Part shown: piece after piece, positions 19,191 to 28,050 of the stretch | Position numbering within the stretch: the stretch's first letter is position 1 | How the letters are laid out: every line of letters starts with the position of its first letter | Source: Spirochaetia bacterium | Lineage (GTDB): Bacteria; Spirochaetota; Spirochaetia; B11-G9 | Length of the DNA stretch: 42,780 nucleotides | Direction of reading: 5' to 3' | Assembly (NCBI GenBank): GCA_027859095.1 | Contig: JAQIBN010000035.1 | Span: forward strand, 1-42,780 | Translations under genes and position numbers: made by a program | The notes under the pieces: generated by a model | Told to the model about the DNA's origin: nothing | The model's database searches: none | What the model saw: the letters and a program-made list of their open reading frames with translations, nothing else

Positions 19191-19478
19191 TTACGCTTGT
19201 AAATATCGGAAATAGACTTCATCAGTTTCCCCAATCAATGATAAGGCAGGACAATCCATCCAGGCTTTAACTTGAGCAATTGCATCGCCAAGAGGTGTCG
19301 GAGGGGAGTATATTTTAGGATGGGTGGTAATAGCAAGGAATTCATGAATTACAGGCCAGGGGATTGCCCACATTCTTCCCGATTCAGCAAGGTCTCTTAT
19401 CGCCTCGAAAGCCGGTTTATGAAAAACTGAATCTTCCCGGTGGGAGTAGACCAGAATATTAGTATCAATTGCAATCAT
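19191..19478 (-). pseudogene. C-terminally truncated VapC-like PIN domain
   Basis: 95 aa MIAIDTNILVYSHREDSVFHKPA...VIHEFLAITTHPKIYSPPTP...; stops after YFRYLQA, before the C-terminal D...D block of PIN toxins (compare the 140 aa product of 16954..17376). Confidence 0.7.
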
Positions 19479-19723
19479 CCACCTCTACCCTCGTATATTT
19501 CGCTGCGTGTCTTTTCCCAGCCTCCTTCTTCAACTCCTTCGCAAACACCATTTCCTTTGTAGGAGTGATTTATGAAGCGAAACTGCTTTTTAGATGCCAT
19601 CTGCTTATCTAGGTAAAGACGTAGAGCTACTTCCATCAATTCCTTCATGGTAGTGCTTTTTTCACGTGCCTGCTGTTTAAGTTGGCTAACAAGCACATCA
19701 TTTAATTCAACTGTAGTTTTCAT
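19475..19723 (-). CDS. VapB-like antitoxin (ribbon-helix-helix type)
   Basis: 82 aa MKTTVELNDVLVSQLKQQAREKSTTMKELMEVALRLYLDKQ; 4-bp overlap with PIN fragment. Confidence 0.78.
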   Translation of the reverse strand: MKTTVELNDVLVSQLKQQAREKSTTMKELMEVALRLYLDKQMASKKQFRFINHSYKGNGVCEGVEEGGWEKTRSEIYEGRGG

Positions 19724-19861
19724 ACTTATAAGATAGTAGTTTTATGGGTTGCTGTCAAGAAAAATATGGGTGCCCATATTATACTATTTTACTTTACAAA
19801 ACGAGAATTAATTTTTCTTTTATTTGTCAAATCCTGCCTACTCGTGTAAAATACCCCCATT

Positions 19862-21301
19862 ATGATACTACTAATATTAGTAATCCTCCTTATTGGAGTA
19901 CTTCTTTTCCAAACTTTTGCCTACAGAGATGTGAAGCAAATTATAAATAATGAAAACTATTCTCTCTTCCCCGCTTCAGAAGAATCAATTAATCATCTGT
20001 CAAAATTTATTCAGTTAAAAACAGTTACCTACAATGATTTTTCCGAAATAGATATGGCGGAGCACCGGAAAGTTGAAGGCTTTTTTAGAGAAAATTTCCC
20101 CTTAAGCAGTAATACTCTTAATCTGACAAAGCTAAACGATTTTGCATATATATTCTGTTGGGAAGGTAGGGATACGACTAAAAAACCTGTTCTTTTTATG
20201 GCTCATTTCGATGTAGTTCCAGTGCAGGATGAAGGTTGGGATTTCCCGCCATTTTGTGGAGAAGTTAAAGATGGTAATATTCTTGGTCGTGGGACATTGG
20301 ATACAAAAAATTCCCTTTTGGGAATTCTTGAAGCTTCAGAAAAGCTAATTGCAGACGGTTTTACTCCAGAATCTACCATTTACTTTGCATTTGGTGGTGA
20401 TGAAGAAGTTATGGGACTACAGGGCGCTGGTAATATAGTAAAATATTTCCAGGAGCAGAATATTTGCTTTGAATGGCTCTTAGATGAGGGCGCGATAATT
20501 GCAGAGAATATGATTTCTATGACAGATAAACCTCTGGCACTTATAGGAATAGCAGAGAAGGGTTTTGCAAATGTGCGACTTATTGCTCATGGAGTACCTG
20601 GACATGCTTCTATGCCGCCTGATCATACTGCTTCCGGGTTGATAGCAAGGGCTGTTTATAGAATTGAAAATAATCCCTTTCCTGTACAATTAACAAAAAC
20701 AGTAAGGCGGTTTTTAAAGTCACTTATTCCTCATGTAAGCTTTTCTCTTGCTTTAGTATTTTCTAATCTCTGGCTCTTTGCTCCTATTGTAAAACTCATT
20801 TTTAAAAAAAGTCCTTCGACTGCTGCAATGGTTCGTACTACCCAGGCTGTTACAATACTTAAAGGAAGCAAGAAAGATAATATCTTACCGGACAGGGCAG
20901 AAGCAATTGTAAATGTAAGGATATTGCCAGGCCAGACTAAGACTAAAATCTTAAAAAGAATGCGATCTGTCGTAAATGATCCACTGATTTCGGTTGAATT
21001 TATGAATGAGAATGATGCAAGTAATCCTGTGAGTGAATCCAGTAGTAAAGAAAGTGGTTATATAAAAATTAAAAACACTGTAAATAAGGTTTACCCGGAA
21101 GGAATTGTTTCTCCTTTTCTTGTAACAGCCACAACAGATTCCAGGCATTACAAAGATATTACAGAGAATATTTACAGATTTGTACCTATGGTATTAACTG
21201 GTGATGATTTGAAGAAGATTCATGGATTTAATGAATCTATCTCCATAGAAAATTATACCTTAATCATTAATTTTTTTACAGAACTTATGAAAACCATATA
21301 A
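19862..21301 (+). CDS. M20/M25/M40 family metallopeptidase (carboxypeptidase S-like)
   Basis: 479 aa; N-terminal TM, PVLFMAHFDVVPV, GRGTLDTKNSLLGILEA, FGGDEEVMGLQGA. Confidence 0.9.
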   Translation: MILLILVILLIGVLLFQTFAYRDVKQIINNENYSLFPASEESINHLSKFIQLKTVTYNDFSEIDMAEHRKVEGFFRENFPLSSNTLNLTKLNDFAYIFCWEGRDTTKKPVLFMAHFDVVPVQDEGWDFPPFCGEVKDGNILGRGTLDTKNSLLGILEASEKLIADGFTPESTIYFAFGGDEEVMGLQGAGNIVKYFQEQNICFEWLLDEGAIIAENMISMTDKPLALIGIAEKGFANVRLIAHGVPGHASMPPDHTASGLIARAVYRIENNPFPVQLTKTVRRFLKSLIPHVSFSLALVFSNLWLFAPIVKLIFKKSPSTAAMVRTTQAVTILKGSKKDNILPDRAEAIVNVRILPGQTKTKILKRMRSVVNDPLISVEFMNENDASNPVSESSSKESGYIKIKNTVNKVYPEGIVSPFLVTATTDSRHYKDITENIYRFVPMVLTGDDLKKIHGFNESISIENYTLIINFFTELMKTI

Positions 21302-21319
21302 AAGGATTTAGGGAAGTGT

Positions 21320-21847
21320 TTAAGGTTTCCAAAATCCCTTATGAACTTCTCCTGCTTCATCCTCAAGTAGCGGTCCAATGACTTCGGTTTCTCTTCGACT
21401 TTGTTTAAAAACCTCTCTGCAGGGAAGTTGTAATGTTTCGTTAGCGGGATCATCGCCAGTCAACTTAAATAAAGATGTTTCGCTAAGACCGTATACCACT
21501 CGTCTCACCCCTGTCCAATAAATTGCACCTGAACACATTACACATGGTTCTGCACTGGAATAAATTGTACAAGTCTCCAGAAACTCTTTATCATATAGCA
21601 AGGAAGCTTGTCTCATTAGATTTGTTTCTGCATGGCCTGTTGCATCTCTGGTTGTTTCTACACTATTTTGTGTGTGTAAAATAATTACCCCTTTTTTATC
21701 AGCAAGAACTGCACCGAAGGGGTGATTCCCGTTTTTAACCGATAGTTCAGATTCCTTTATTGCTTCCTTTAGACATTGAATGTCATGGTCTTTCATTTTT
21801 AACACAGCAAGCTCCTTTTTGATGAATAATTTTAGGATATCAAACAT
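21320..21847 (-). CDS. Nucleoside deaminase (cytidine/guanine deaminase-like fold)
   Basis: 175 aa; HPFGAVLADK, GHAETNLMRQA, SSAEPCVMCSGAIYWTGVRRVVYG. Confidence 0.9.
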   Translation of the reverse strand: MFDILKLFIKKELAVLKMKDHDIQCLKEAIKESELSVKNGNHPFGAVLADKKGVIILHTQNSVETTRDATGHAETNLMRQASLLYDKEFLETCTIYSSAEPCVMCSGAIYWTGVRRVVYGLSETSLFKLTGDDPANETLQLPCREVFKQSRRETEVIGPLLEDEAGEVHKGFWKP

Positions 21848-21980
21848 TTGATGGTTGATCCATCCTTTTTTGAATCTCTAGTTATTTGAGAAATTTTCGT
21901 ATAAACGTAAAATATTAACTTGCACTTGAGTAATATTGGGTTTACACTTCCAGAAATTGATTAAATCAAAGGAGAACGCA

Positions 21981-22979
21981 ATGAGAAAAATATTGACAAT
22001 AATGATTGTATTATTGATTTTGATGAGCTCTGTAGCATTTGCTGCTGGAAGCAAAGAAGCAGTAGATGATGGTGTAATTAAAATAGCACTCGTAATTCCA
22101 AGTACAATAGATGATATGGCATGGAGCCAGGCTATGTATAATGGAATTATTGCCGTACAAAAAGAGATGGGTGAAGATAAAGTTAAAGTGGACATTAGTG
22201 AAATGCTCTGGAATGCAGTAGATGCAGGTTCAGCAATTATGCAGTATGCCAGTGAGGGGTATAATTTGGTTATTGCTCATGGTGCACAATATCAGAGTCT
22301 TCTGAATGATATAGCACCTGATTTTCCTGAGACCACTTTTGCTTACGGAACAGGTTATTCAACTGATCATCCCAATATTTTTGCATATGACCCCTTTGCT
22401 CAGGAAGGTTCTTACCTCCTTGGTATGATTGCAGGAATGAAAACCAAGAGTAATATTATTGGTATAGTTGGCCCTGTTGAATCAGGGGATGCTATTAAAT
22501 TTAATAAGGGTTTTATTCTTGGTGTTAAAGCCACAAACCCAGAGGCAGTAGTTAGAGTAGCTTATACAGGAAGTTTTGGTGATTTAGTAGCAGCCGGTGA
22601 GATTGCAAAGAGTCAGATTGCAGCTGGCGCGGATATATTAACCGGAACAGCACAACAGTCAGTTGGAGCAATCCGGGTAGCAGAGGGAGCTGGAAATGTT
22701 CTATGGCTTTCTTCAGACCTTGATCAGTCTTCTCTTGCTCCTAATACAATACTAGTAGCTCAGGCTTATAACTTTACTAAGGTCGTAAAGGAGATGATTG
22801 ATAGCCGAAGTAAGGGTGTTCTAGGTGGAAAACATTTACCACTGACACTTGAAAATGGAATGTTACAATTAGTATTCAATCCTCAGCTTGATTCAGAACT
22901 GACAGCTGAAATGAAAGCAAAAATTGATACTGCTAAAAAACAGATTATTGATGGAAGTCTTAAAATAGATATTGAATAG
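21981..22979 (+). CDS. BMP-family ABC transporter substrate-binding protein (third)
   Basis: Signal peptide MRKILTIMIVLLILMSSVAFAAGSKEAVDD; ATG 21981 follows GGAGAACGCA (ORF track starts upstream at 21936). Confidence 0.9.
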   Translation: MRKILTIMIVLLILMSSVAFAAGSKEAVDDGVIKIALVIPSTIDDMAWSQAMYNGIIAVQKEMGEDKVKVDISEMLWNAVDAGSAIMQYASEGYNLVIAHGAQYQSLLNDIAPDFPETTFAYGTGYSTDHPNIFAYDPFAQEGSYLLGMIAGMKTKSNIIGIVGPVESGDAIKFNKGFILGVKATNPEAVVRVAYTGSFGDLVAAGEIAKSQIAAGADILTGTAQQSVGAIRVAEGAGNVLWLSSDLDQSSLAPNTILVAQAYNFTKVVKEMIDSRSKGVLGGKHLPLTLENGMLQLVFNPQLDSELTAEMKAKIDTAKKQIIDGSLKIDIE

Positions 22980-23010
22980 ATTTAGCTTTATTTTTCAGTG
23001 AAACTGTTCA

Positions 23011-23045
23011 GCCCGGAATCATATTAATTCCGGGCAATTTTTTTA
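23011..23045 (+). terminator. Intrinsic terminator/attenuator-type stem-loop between binding protein and ATPase
   Basis: GCCCGGAAT-catatta-ATTCCGGGC followed by AATTTTTTT. Confidence 0.8.
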
Positions 23046-23057
23046 ATAGAGGAAACT

Positions 23058-24578
23058 ATGGTAGAGAAAATCAATCATCTTGAGATGCAGCATATTACAA
23101 AACGTTTTCCCGGAGTTCTTGCTCTGGATGATGTTTCAATAGAGTTGAAGAAGAGTGAAATTCTTGCACTACTTGGGGAGAATGGAGCGGGAAAGACTAC
23201 CCTGATGAATGTTCTCTATGGTCTCTATCATCAGGACGAAGGAAGCATTTTTATAAATGATAAGATAATAGAAATTGAATCACCTATAAATGCAATGGAA
23301 AATCATATAGGTATGGTTCATCAGCACTTTATGCTTGTGCCTAATCTAACAGTTATTGAAAATATTGCATTAGGATATTTCCAAGATACCCGTTTTAAGC
23401 TGGATTTGAATTTGGTGCGAACAAAAATAATGGAAATAGCTAAAAAATATGGTATGGCCGTTGATCCGGAAGCATATATTTGGCAACTGTCAGTCGGTGA
23501 ACAGCAGCGAGTTGAACTGGTTAAAGCCCTGACTCTTGGTGCAAATCTACTTATTCTAGATGAGCCCACTGCAGCGTTAACGCCTCAGCAAACAGATGAA
23601 CTTATTGAACTTCTAAAAGAAATGGCCAGACAGGATAATTCTATTATATTTATCAGTCATAAACTGAATGAGGTAAAATCTGTAAGTAACAGGATAAGCG
23701 TTCTTAGAAATGGAAAACTTGTGCATGAAGGTGATACTGTTTCATATACTGTATCTGAATTAGCAGAGGAGATGGCTGGTCGACAAATAAATTTGCCTAA
23801 GAGTCCTGAAAAATTAGAATTTGGCGAAGTTATGTTGGATATGAAAGATATTTGGGCTTATAACGATCAGGGCGGCTGGGGTCTTCAGGGATTAAATTTA
23901 CAGCTAAAAGCCGGCGAAATAATGGGGATTGCCGGTGTTTCCGGAAATGGCCAGCGGGAACTTGCTGACGTTGTAAGTGGTGTAAGAAAGGTAGAGAAAG
24001 GAAATATTCTTATTGATAATTGGAATATTACAAATCATACTGCAAGTCAAATTATTGAGCGGGGAATGGGATATATCCCCGAGGATCGTCTTCATGAAGG
24101 CTCTCTTCCCGGCTTTTCTGTAAGGGAAAACTTAATTCTTAAGGATTATAATTCCAGTCAAATCTCTTCTTCCATATTTCTAAAAAAGAAAGTGATTGAT
24201 AAATTTGCAAATAATTTAATTGAAACCTATAACATAAAGTGCCCGGATATGAACACGTCCTGTGCTTCTCTTTCCGGTGGTAATATTCAAAAGGTAATTC
24301 TGGCAAGGGAAATTACCAGGAATCCAAAAGTCCTTATTGCTGCCTACCCCATACGGGGTCTGGATATTGGTGCAGCTGAATATGTTCATAATCGCCTGAT
24401 AGAAGCCAGAGAAGCTGGCATGGCTATTCTACTTATTTCAGAGGAGCTTGAAGAGATTCTTGATCTATCTGACAGAATAGGGGTTATTTATGAAGGTGCA
24501 ATTCTCAAAGTTCTTCCTGGTAGAGGAACTGATTATAAAGAGATTGGATTATTGATGGCAGGAGTTATAGATGAGTAA
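23058..24578 (+). CDS. Nucleoside-type ABC transporter ATP-binding protein
   Basis: 506 aa; GENGAGKTTLMNVLYGL, LLILDEPTAALTP, LSGGNIQKVILAREITRNPKVLIAAYPIRGLDIGA. Confidence 0.95.
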   Translation: MVEKINHLEMQHITKRFPGVLALDDVSIELKKSEILALLGENGAGKTTLMNVLYGLYHQDEGSIFINDKIIEIESPINAMENHIGMVHQHFMLVPNLTVIENIALGYFQDTRFKLDLNLVRTKIMEIAKKYGMAVDPEAYIWQLSVGEQQRVELVKALTLGANLLILDEPTAALTPQQTDELIELLKEMARQDNSIIFISHKLNEVKSVSNRISVLRNGKLVHEGDTVSYTVSELAEEMAGRQINLPKSPEKLEFGEVMLDMKDIWAYNDQGGWGLQGLNLQLKAGEIMGIAGVSGNGQRELADVVSGVRKVEKGNILIDNWNITNHTASQIIERGMGYIPEDRLHEGSLPGFSVRENLILKDYNSSQISSSIFLKKKVIDKFANNLIETYNIKCPDMNTSCASLSGGNIQKVILAREITRNPKVLIAAYPIRGLDIGAAEYVHNRLIEAREAGMAILLISEELEEILDLSDRIGVIYEGAILKVLPGRGTDYKEIGLLMAGVIDE

Positions 24579-25704
24579 AAATACTGAAATAAAAAGGCAT
24601 AGACAAGAACGCATGTTGAATTTTGGAATTGTAATTGTTTCTTTGCTTGCTGCTTTAATTATTGGGGCTTTATTATTTCTTATTGCAAAGGGTAATCCTT
24701 TTAAAGCTTATGCTGTGATGTTTACAAAGCCATTTACCAGTACATTTGGAATGACAGAGATATTAGTCAGGGCAGCTCCTTTAATGTTTGTTGGACTGGG
24801 AATTGCTATTGCTTTCAGGTCTGGTATCCTGAATATTGGTGCTGAAGGGCAGATTTTAATGGGAGCTATTGCAGGAGCTGCTGTTGCACTGGCTTTCCCT
24901 GATATGCCGAAGATAATTTTACTTCCGATGGTCTTTTTAGCTTCTTTTATTGGAGGTGCTCTATGGGGAGGGATTGCAGGGTGGATGAGATCATACTTAA
25001 ATGTGAATGAGATTCTAAGCACTGTTATGCTGAATTATATTGCAATTCAGGTTTATATGTTTTTCATTAGAGGCCCTCTTATCGATCCAAAAGAAGTTTC
25101 CTACGGGACAGGAGTTCCTCAAACTGCTGTATTTTCAAAAAATGCATGGCTTACAAGATTGATTCCTGGAACAAGACTCCATACAGGTATTTTTATTGCT
25201 ATAGTATTGGCAGTTCTTGTTTATATTTTGCTCTGGAAAACGACAATAGGATACAGAATGAGAGCAGTAGGTATTGAGCCTAAAGCTGCCAGGGCAGCAG
25301 GTATGAATGTAAAAGCCTACCTTCTGCTGGCCATGCTCTTATCTGGAGGTTTTGCAGGAATGGCTGGTGCCATTGAGATAACAGGCATACACCACAGAGC
25401 TATGGAATCAATATCTGCAGGCTATGGTTTCTCAGGTATTGTCGTAGCTCTTTTTGGAGGTTTGCATCCTCTTGGTATAATACCCTCTTCTGCTCTATTC
25501 GGGTTGCTTATTGTTGGATCAGATATGATGCAGAGAGCGGTCAATGTTCCTGCTTCAATAATTCTTTCCATACAGGGGCTGGTTATTCTTTCGTTAGTAT
25601 CTTCACAAAATTTTTTGACAAACCCCAGGTTTAAAGAAAAAATATTAAAAATATTTGATTCTAAATCTAAAACCAGGAATTTAAAGAAGGGAGGTCGAGC
25701 ATGA
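24571..25704 (+). CDS. Nucleoside ABC transporter permease
   Basis: 377 aa; LNIGAEGQILMGAIAG, ILSTVMLNYIAIQ, hydrophobic. Confidence 0.94.
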   Translation: MSKNTEIKRHRQERMLNFGIVIVSLLAALIIGALLFLIAKGNPFKAYAVMFTKPFTSTFGMTEILVRAAPLMFVGLGIAIAFRSGILNIGAEGQILMGAIAGAAVALAFPDMPKIILLPMVFLASFIGGALWGGIAGWMRSYLNVNEILSTVMLNYIAIQVYMFFIRGPLIDPKEVSYGTGVPQTAVFSKNAWLTRLIPGTRLHTGIFIAIVLAVLVYILLWKTTIGYRMRAVGIEPKAARAAGMNVKAYLLLAMLLSGGFAGMAGAIEITGIHHRAMESISAGYGFSGIVVALFGGLHPLGIIPSSALFGLLIVGSDMMQRAVNVPASIILSIQGLVILSLVSSQNFLTNPRFKEKILKIFDSKSKTRNLKKGGRA

Positions 25705-26627
25705 TACAGGAATTTATTGTTGGAATAATTCTAGGTGGTATACCCTTAAGTGTCTCTCTCTTATTGGCTGGTTTAGGTGAGATGTTTACCCAAAGAAGCG
25801 GTGTGTTTAATCTTGGGGTCGAAGGAATTATGATGCTCAGTGCCTTTATTGGTTTCTTTGTTGTCTACACCATTGGAAGTCCTTTTCTGGGTATTATTGC
25901 AGCTATGGCTGGAGGTGCTCTTATGGGTCTACTTATGGGTTTGGTAAGTATAACATTTAAAGCTTCCCAGGGAATCTCAGGAATTGGTCTTTTTATGTTT
26001 GGATGGGGTCTATCAGGAACTCTTTTTCGTGTTTATGTAGGTGGAGTTACTACTATAAAAGGAATTAATGATATTTATATACCTGTTCTTAGTAATATAC
26101 CTATTATTGGTCCCATACTATTCAGTCAAAATCCTTTAGTTTATGTTGCATATCTGCTTGTGCCTGTTGCAAGCTGGTTATTATTTAAAACTTCATGGGG
26201 GCTAAAGGTGCGAGCAGTGGGGACAACTCCAGCTGCAGCTGATACTGTTGGTGTTAGTGTGGTAAAAATCCGCTATCAGAGCCTTGTTATTGGTGGAGTA
26301 ATGGCAGGTTTAGCTGGTGCTTATCTTAGTATTGCCCAGGCACATTTATTTGCAGATAATATTACTGCAGGCCGGGGTTTTATTGCTGTAGCTCTTGTTT
26401 ATTTTGGTCGTTGGAAACCAGCAGGTATAATGGGGGGAGCCCTTTTATTCAGTATGGCGCATTCTTTTCAGCGTTTAATTCAGGTATATGGAATTAATTT
26501 TCCCTATGAAATAGCAGTAATTATACCTTACATCCTTGTTATAGTAGTACTTGCTTTTACATGGAAAAGTCAAAGCCTTGGCCCACTTGCATTGGGAAAA
26601 CCATATGATAGAGAATTTAGAGGTTAG
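25701..26627 (+). CDS. Nucleoside ABC transporter permease
   Basis: 308 aa; FNLGVEGIMMLSAFIG, ITAGRGFIAVALVYFGRW. Confidence 0.94.
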   Translation: MIQEFIVGIILGGIPLSVSLLLAGLGEMFTQRSGVFNLGVEGIMMLSAFIGFFVVYTIGSPFLGIIAAMAGGALMGLLMGLVSITFKASQGISGIGLFMFGWGLSGTLFRVYVGGVTTIKGINDIYIPVLSNIPIIGPILFSQNPLVYVAYLLVPVASWLLFKTSWGLKVRAVGTTPAAADTVGVSVVKIRYQSLVIGGVMAGLAGAYLSIAQAHLFADNITAGRGFIAVALVYFGRWKPAGIMGGALLFSMAHSFQRLIQVYGINFPYEIAVIIPYILVIVVLAFTWKSQSLGPLALGKPYDREFRG

Positions 26628-26638
26628 GTAAAAATCAT

Positions 26639-26666
26639 TTACGGAGAAAGTAATCTTTCTCCGTAA
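26639..26666. terminator. 12-bp perfect stem-loop downstream of nucleoside transporter operon
   Basis: TTACGGAGAAAG-taat-CTTTCTCCGTAA. Confidence 0.55.
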
Positions 26667-26723
26667 GTTAGGTCTTTTACTTTACATGTGAAATATGAAT
26701 GGGAATTACCATATAATTTTTCA

Positions 26724-27457
26724 CTATTCAATCCCCACCATTTTCTTATTAACAAGCTTCCTGACAACCCTGGTATCCAGTATTCCTGCTGGTACAGGAT
26801 TCTCTTCCGATTCTATTACAGGTAATTGTTCTCTTCCCAGTTGTTTTAGTGTTACCATTGCATCTTCCAGAGAGCTGGATTTTATAATTAGCTCATTACC
26901 CTGATCAATTATGTCTCCCGCCAGAATCCAGTCCCAGGTATCCTGAGAAACTATTATTTGTTTTAGATCATTCATTGTTATCATTCCAATAGTTTTATTA
27001 TCCTTATTTACCACTGGAAGACAGAAATAATCACCTTCTGAGAAATATAAGACTAACTTGTTTACAGAATCTGTTTCTTTAATAATTGGTATATCTTTAT
27101 CCAGGACATCTTCCACCTTCCATTTCGCAATTATATCTTCCTCTGTAATATTTTTACCTGACTCTTTTGCCATTTTTACTGCAATTTTTACCATAGTGGG
27201 TCCAATAATTTGTACTATAAAAGTTGTTGCTGTAACTCCTGTAATAATAATATCTCCCAGATCAATTCCATTTCCAATTATAAGACCATTAAGATGTTGA
27301 CTGGCCATTATGGTCAGACCAATTGCAACACCACCCTGGGAAAATAAACCCATACCTGTATATTTCTGAACAACAGGATCTGCCTTTGTAATTTTTGCAC
27401 CAATCCAGGCACCAAGCATTTTACCTGCACTCCTGAAAAAGACATACAGACCAACAA
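26724..27457 (-). pseudogene. Truncated duplicate (C-terminal part) of the adjacent CPA2 antiporter with CBS domains
   Basis: 231 aa ORF plus ~12 codons of homology upstream of its ATG (IVGLYVFFRSAGK) match the C-terminal part of the 28051..29709 product; about 190/231 identical in my hand alignment; N-terminal TM half absent. Confidence 0.85.
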
Positions 27458-27513
27458 TTGAAGTATTGACAATGTAACTACAAAATATTATATTTAAAAA
27501 GGTGAAAATATAA

Positions 27514-27798
27514 ATGAGATTTGAATGGGATCAAAATAAGGATTTTTCAAATCAAACTAAACATGGAATTAGCTTTGAAGAAGCAATGGAAATATTTGAT
27601 GACCCTTTACATATATCTATTCTTGATAAAAAATATTCGTATTTTGAGGAAAGATGGATTACAGTTGGAACTACCAATAAAATTAGTATTATTGTTGTAG
27701 TAAATCTTTTTTTTGATGATGAAGGTGAAGAAGTAATACGAATAATCTCAGCAAGGGAGGCTACAAATAATGAAAGAAAAAAATATGAAGGAACATGA
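27514..27798 (+). CDS. brnT: BrnT family type II toxin
   Basis: 94 aa; MRFEWDQNKDFSNQTKHGISFEEAMEIFDDP...EEVIRIISAREATNNERKKYE. Confidence 0.9.
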   Translation: MRFEWDQNKDFSNQTKHGISFEEAMEIFDDPLHISILDKKYSYFEERWITVGTTNKISIIVVVNLFFDDEGEEVIRIISAREATNNERKKYEGT

Positions 27799-28003
27799 AG
27801 AAGTTTTTGAGATGAAACAGGAATATGATTTTTCTAATGGTATTCGTGGTAGATTTTATACTCCCAAAAAGAAATCAACAACTATACGTCTTGATGATGA
27901 TATAATCCTATATTTCAAAAAAATTGCAAGTGAACAAAAGATAGGTTATCAAACTTTACTAAACTCAGCTCTTAGGGAGTATATTAATTACCATATTTCT
28001 TAA
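27770..28003 (+). CDS. brnA: BrnA family antitoxin
   Basis: 77 aa overlapping brnT; KKKSTTIRLDDDIILYFKKIASEQKIGYQTLLNSALREYI. Confidence 0.85.
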   Translation: MKEKNMKEHEEVFEMKQEYDFSNGIRGRFYTPKKKSTTIRLDDDIILYFKKIASEQKIGYQTLLNSALREYINYHIS

Positions 28004-28050
28004 TATTATTGAGCACTATCACTTTACAATTGTAACAGTGCTAAAACTTA

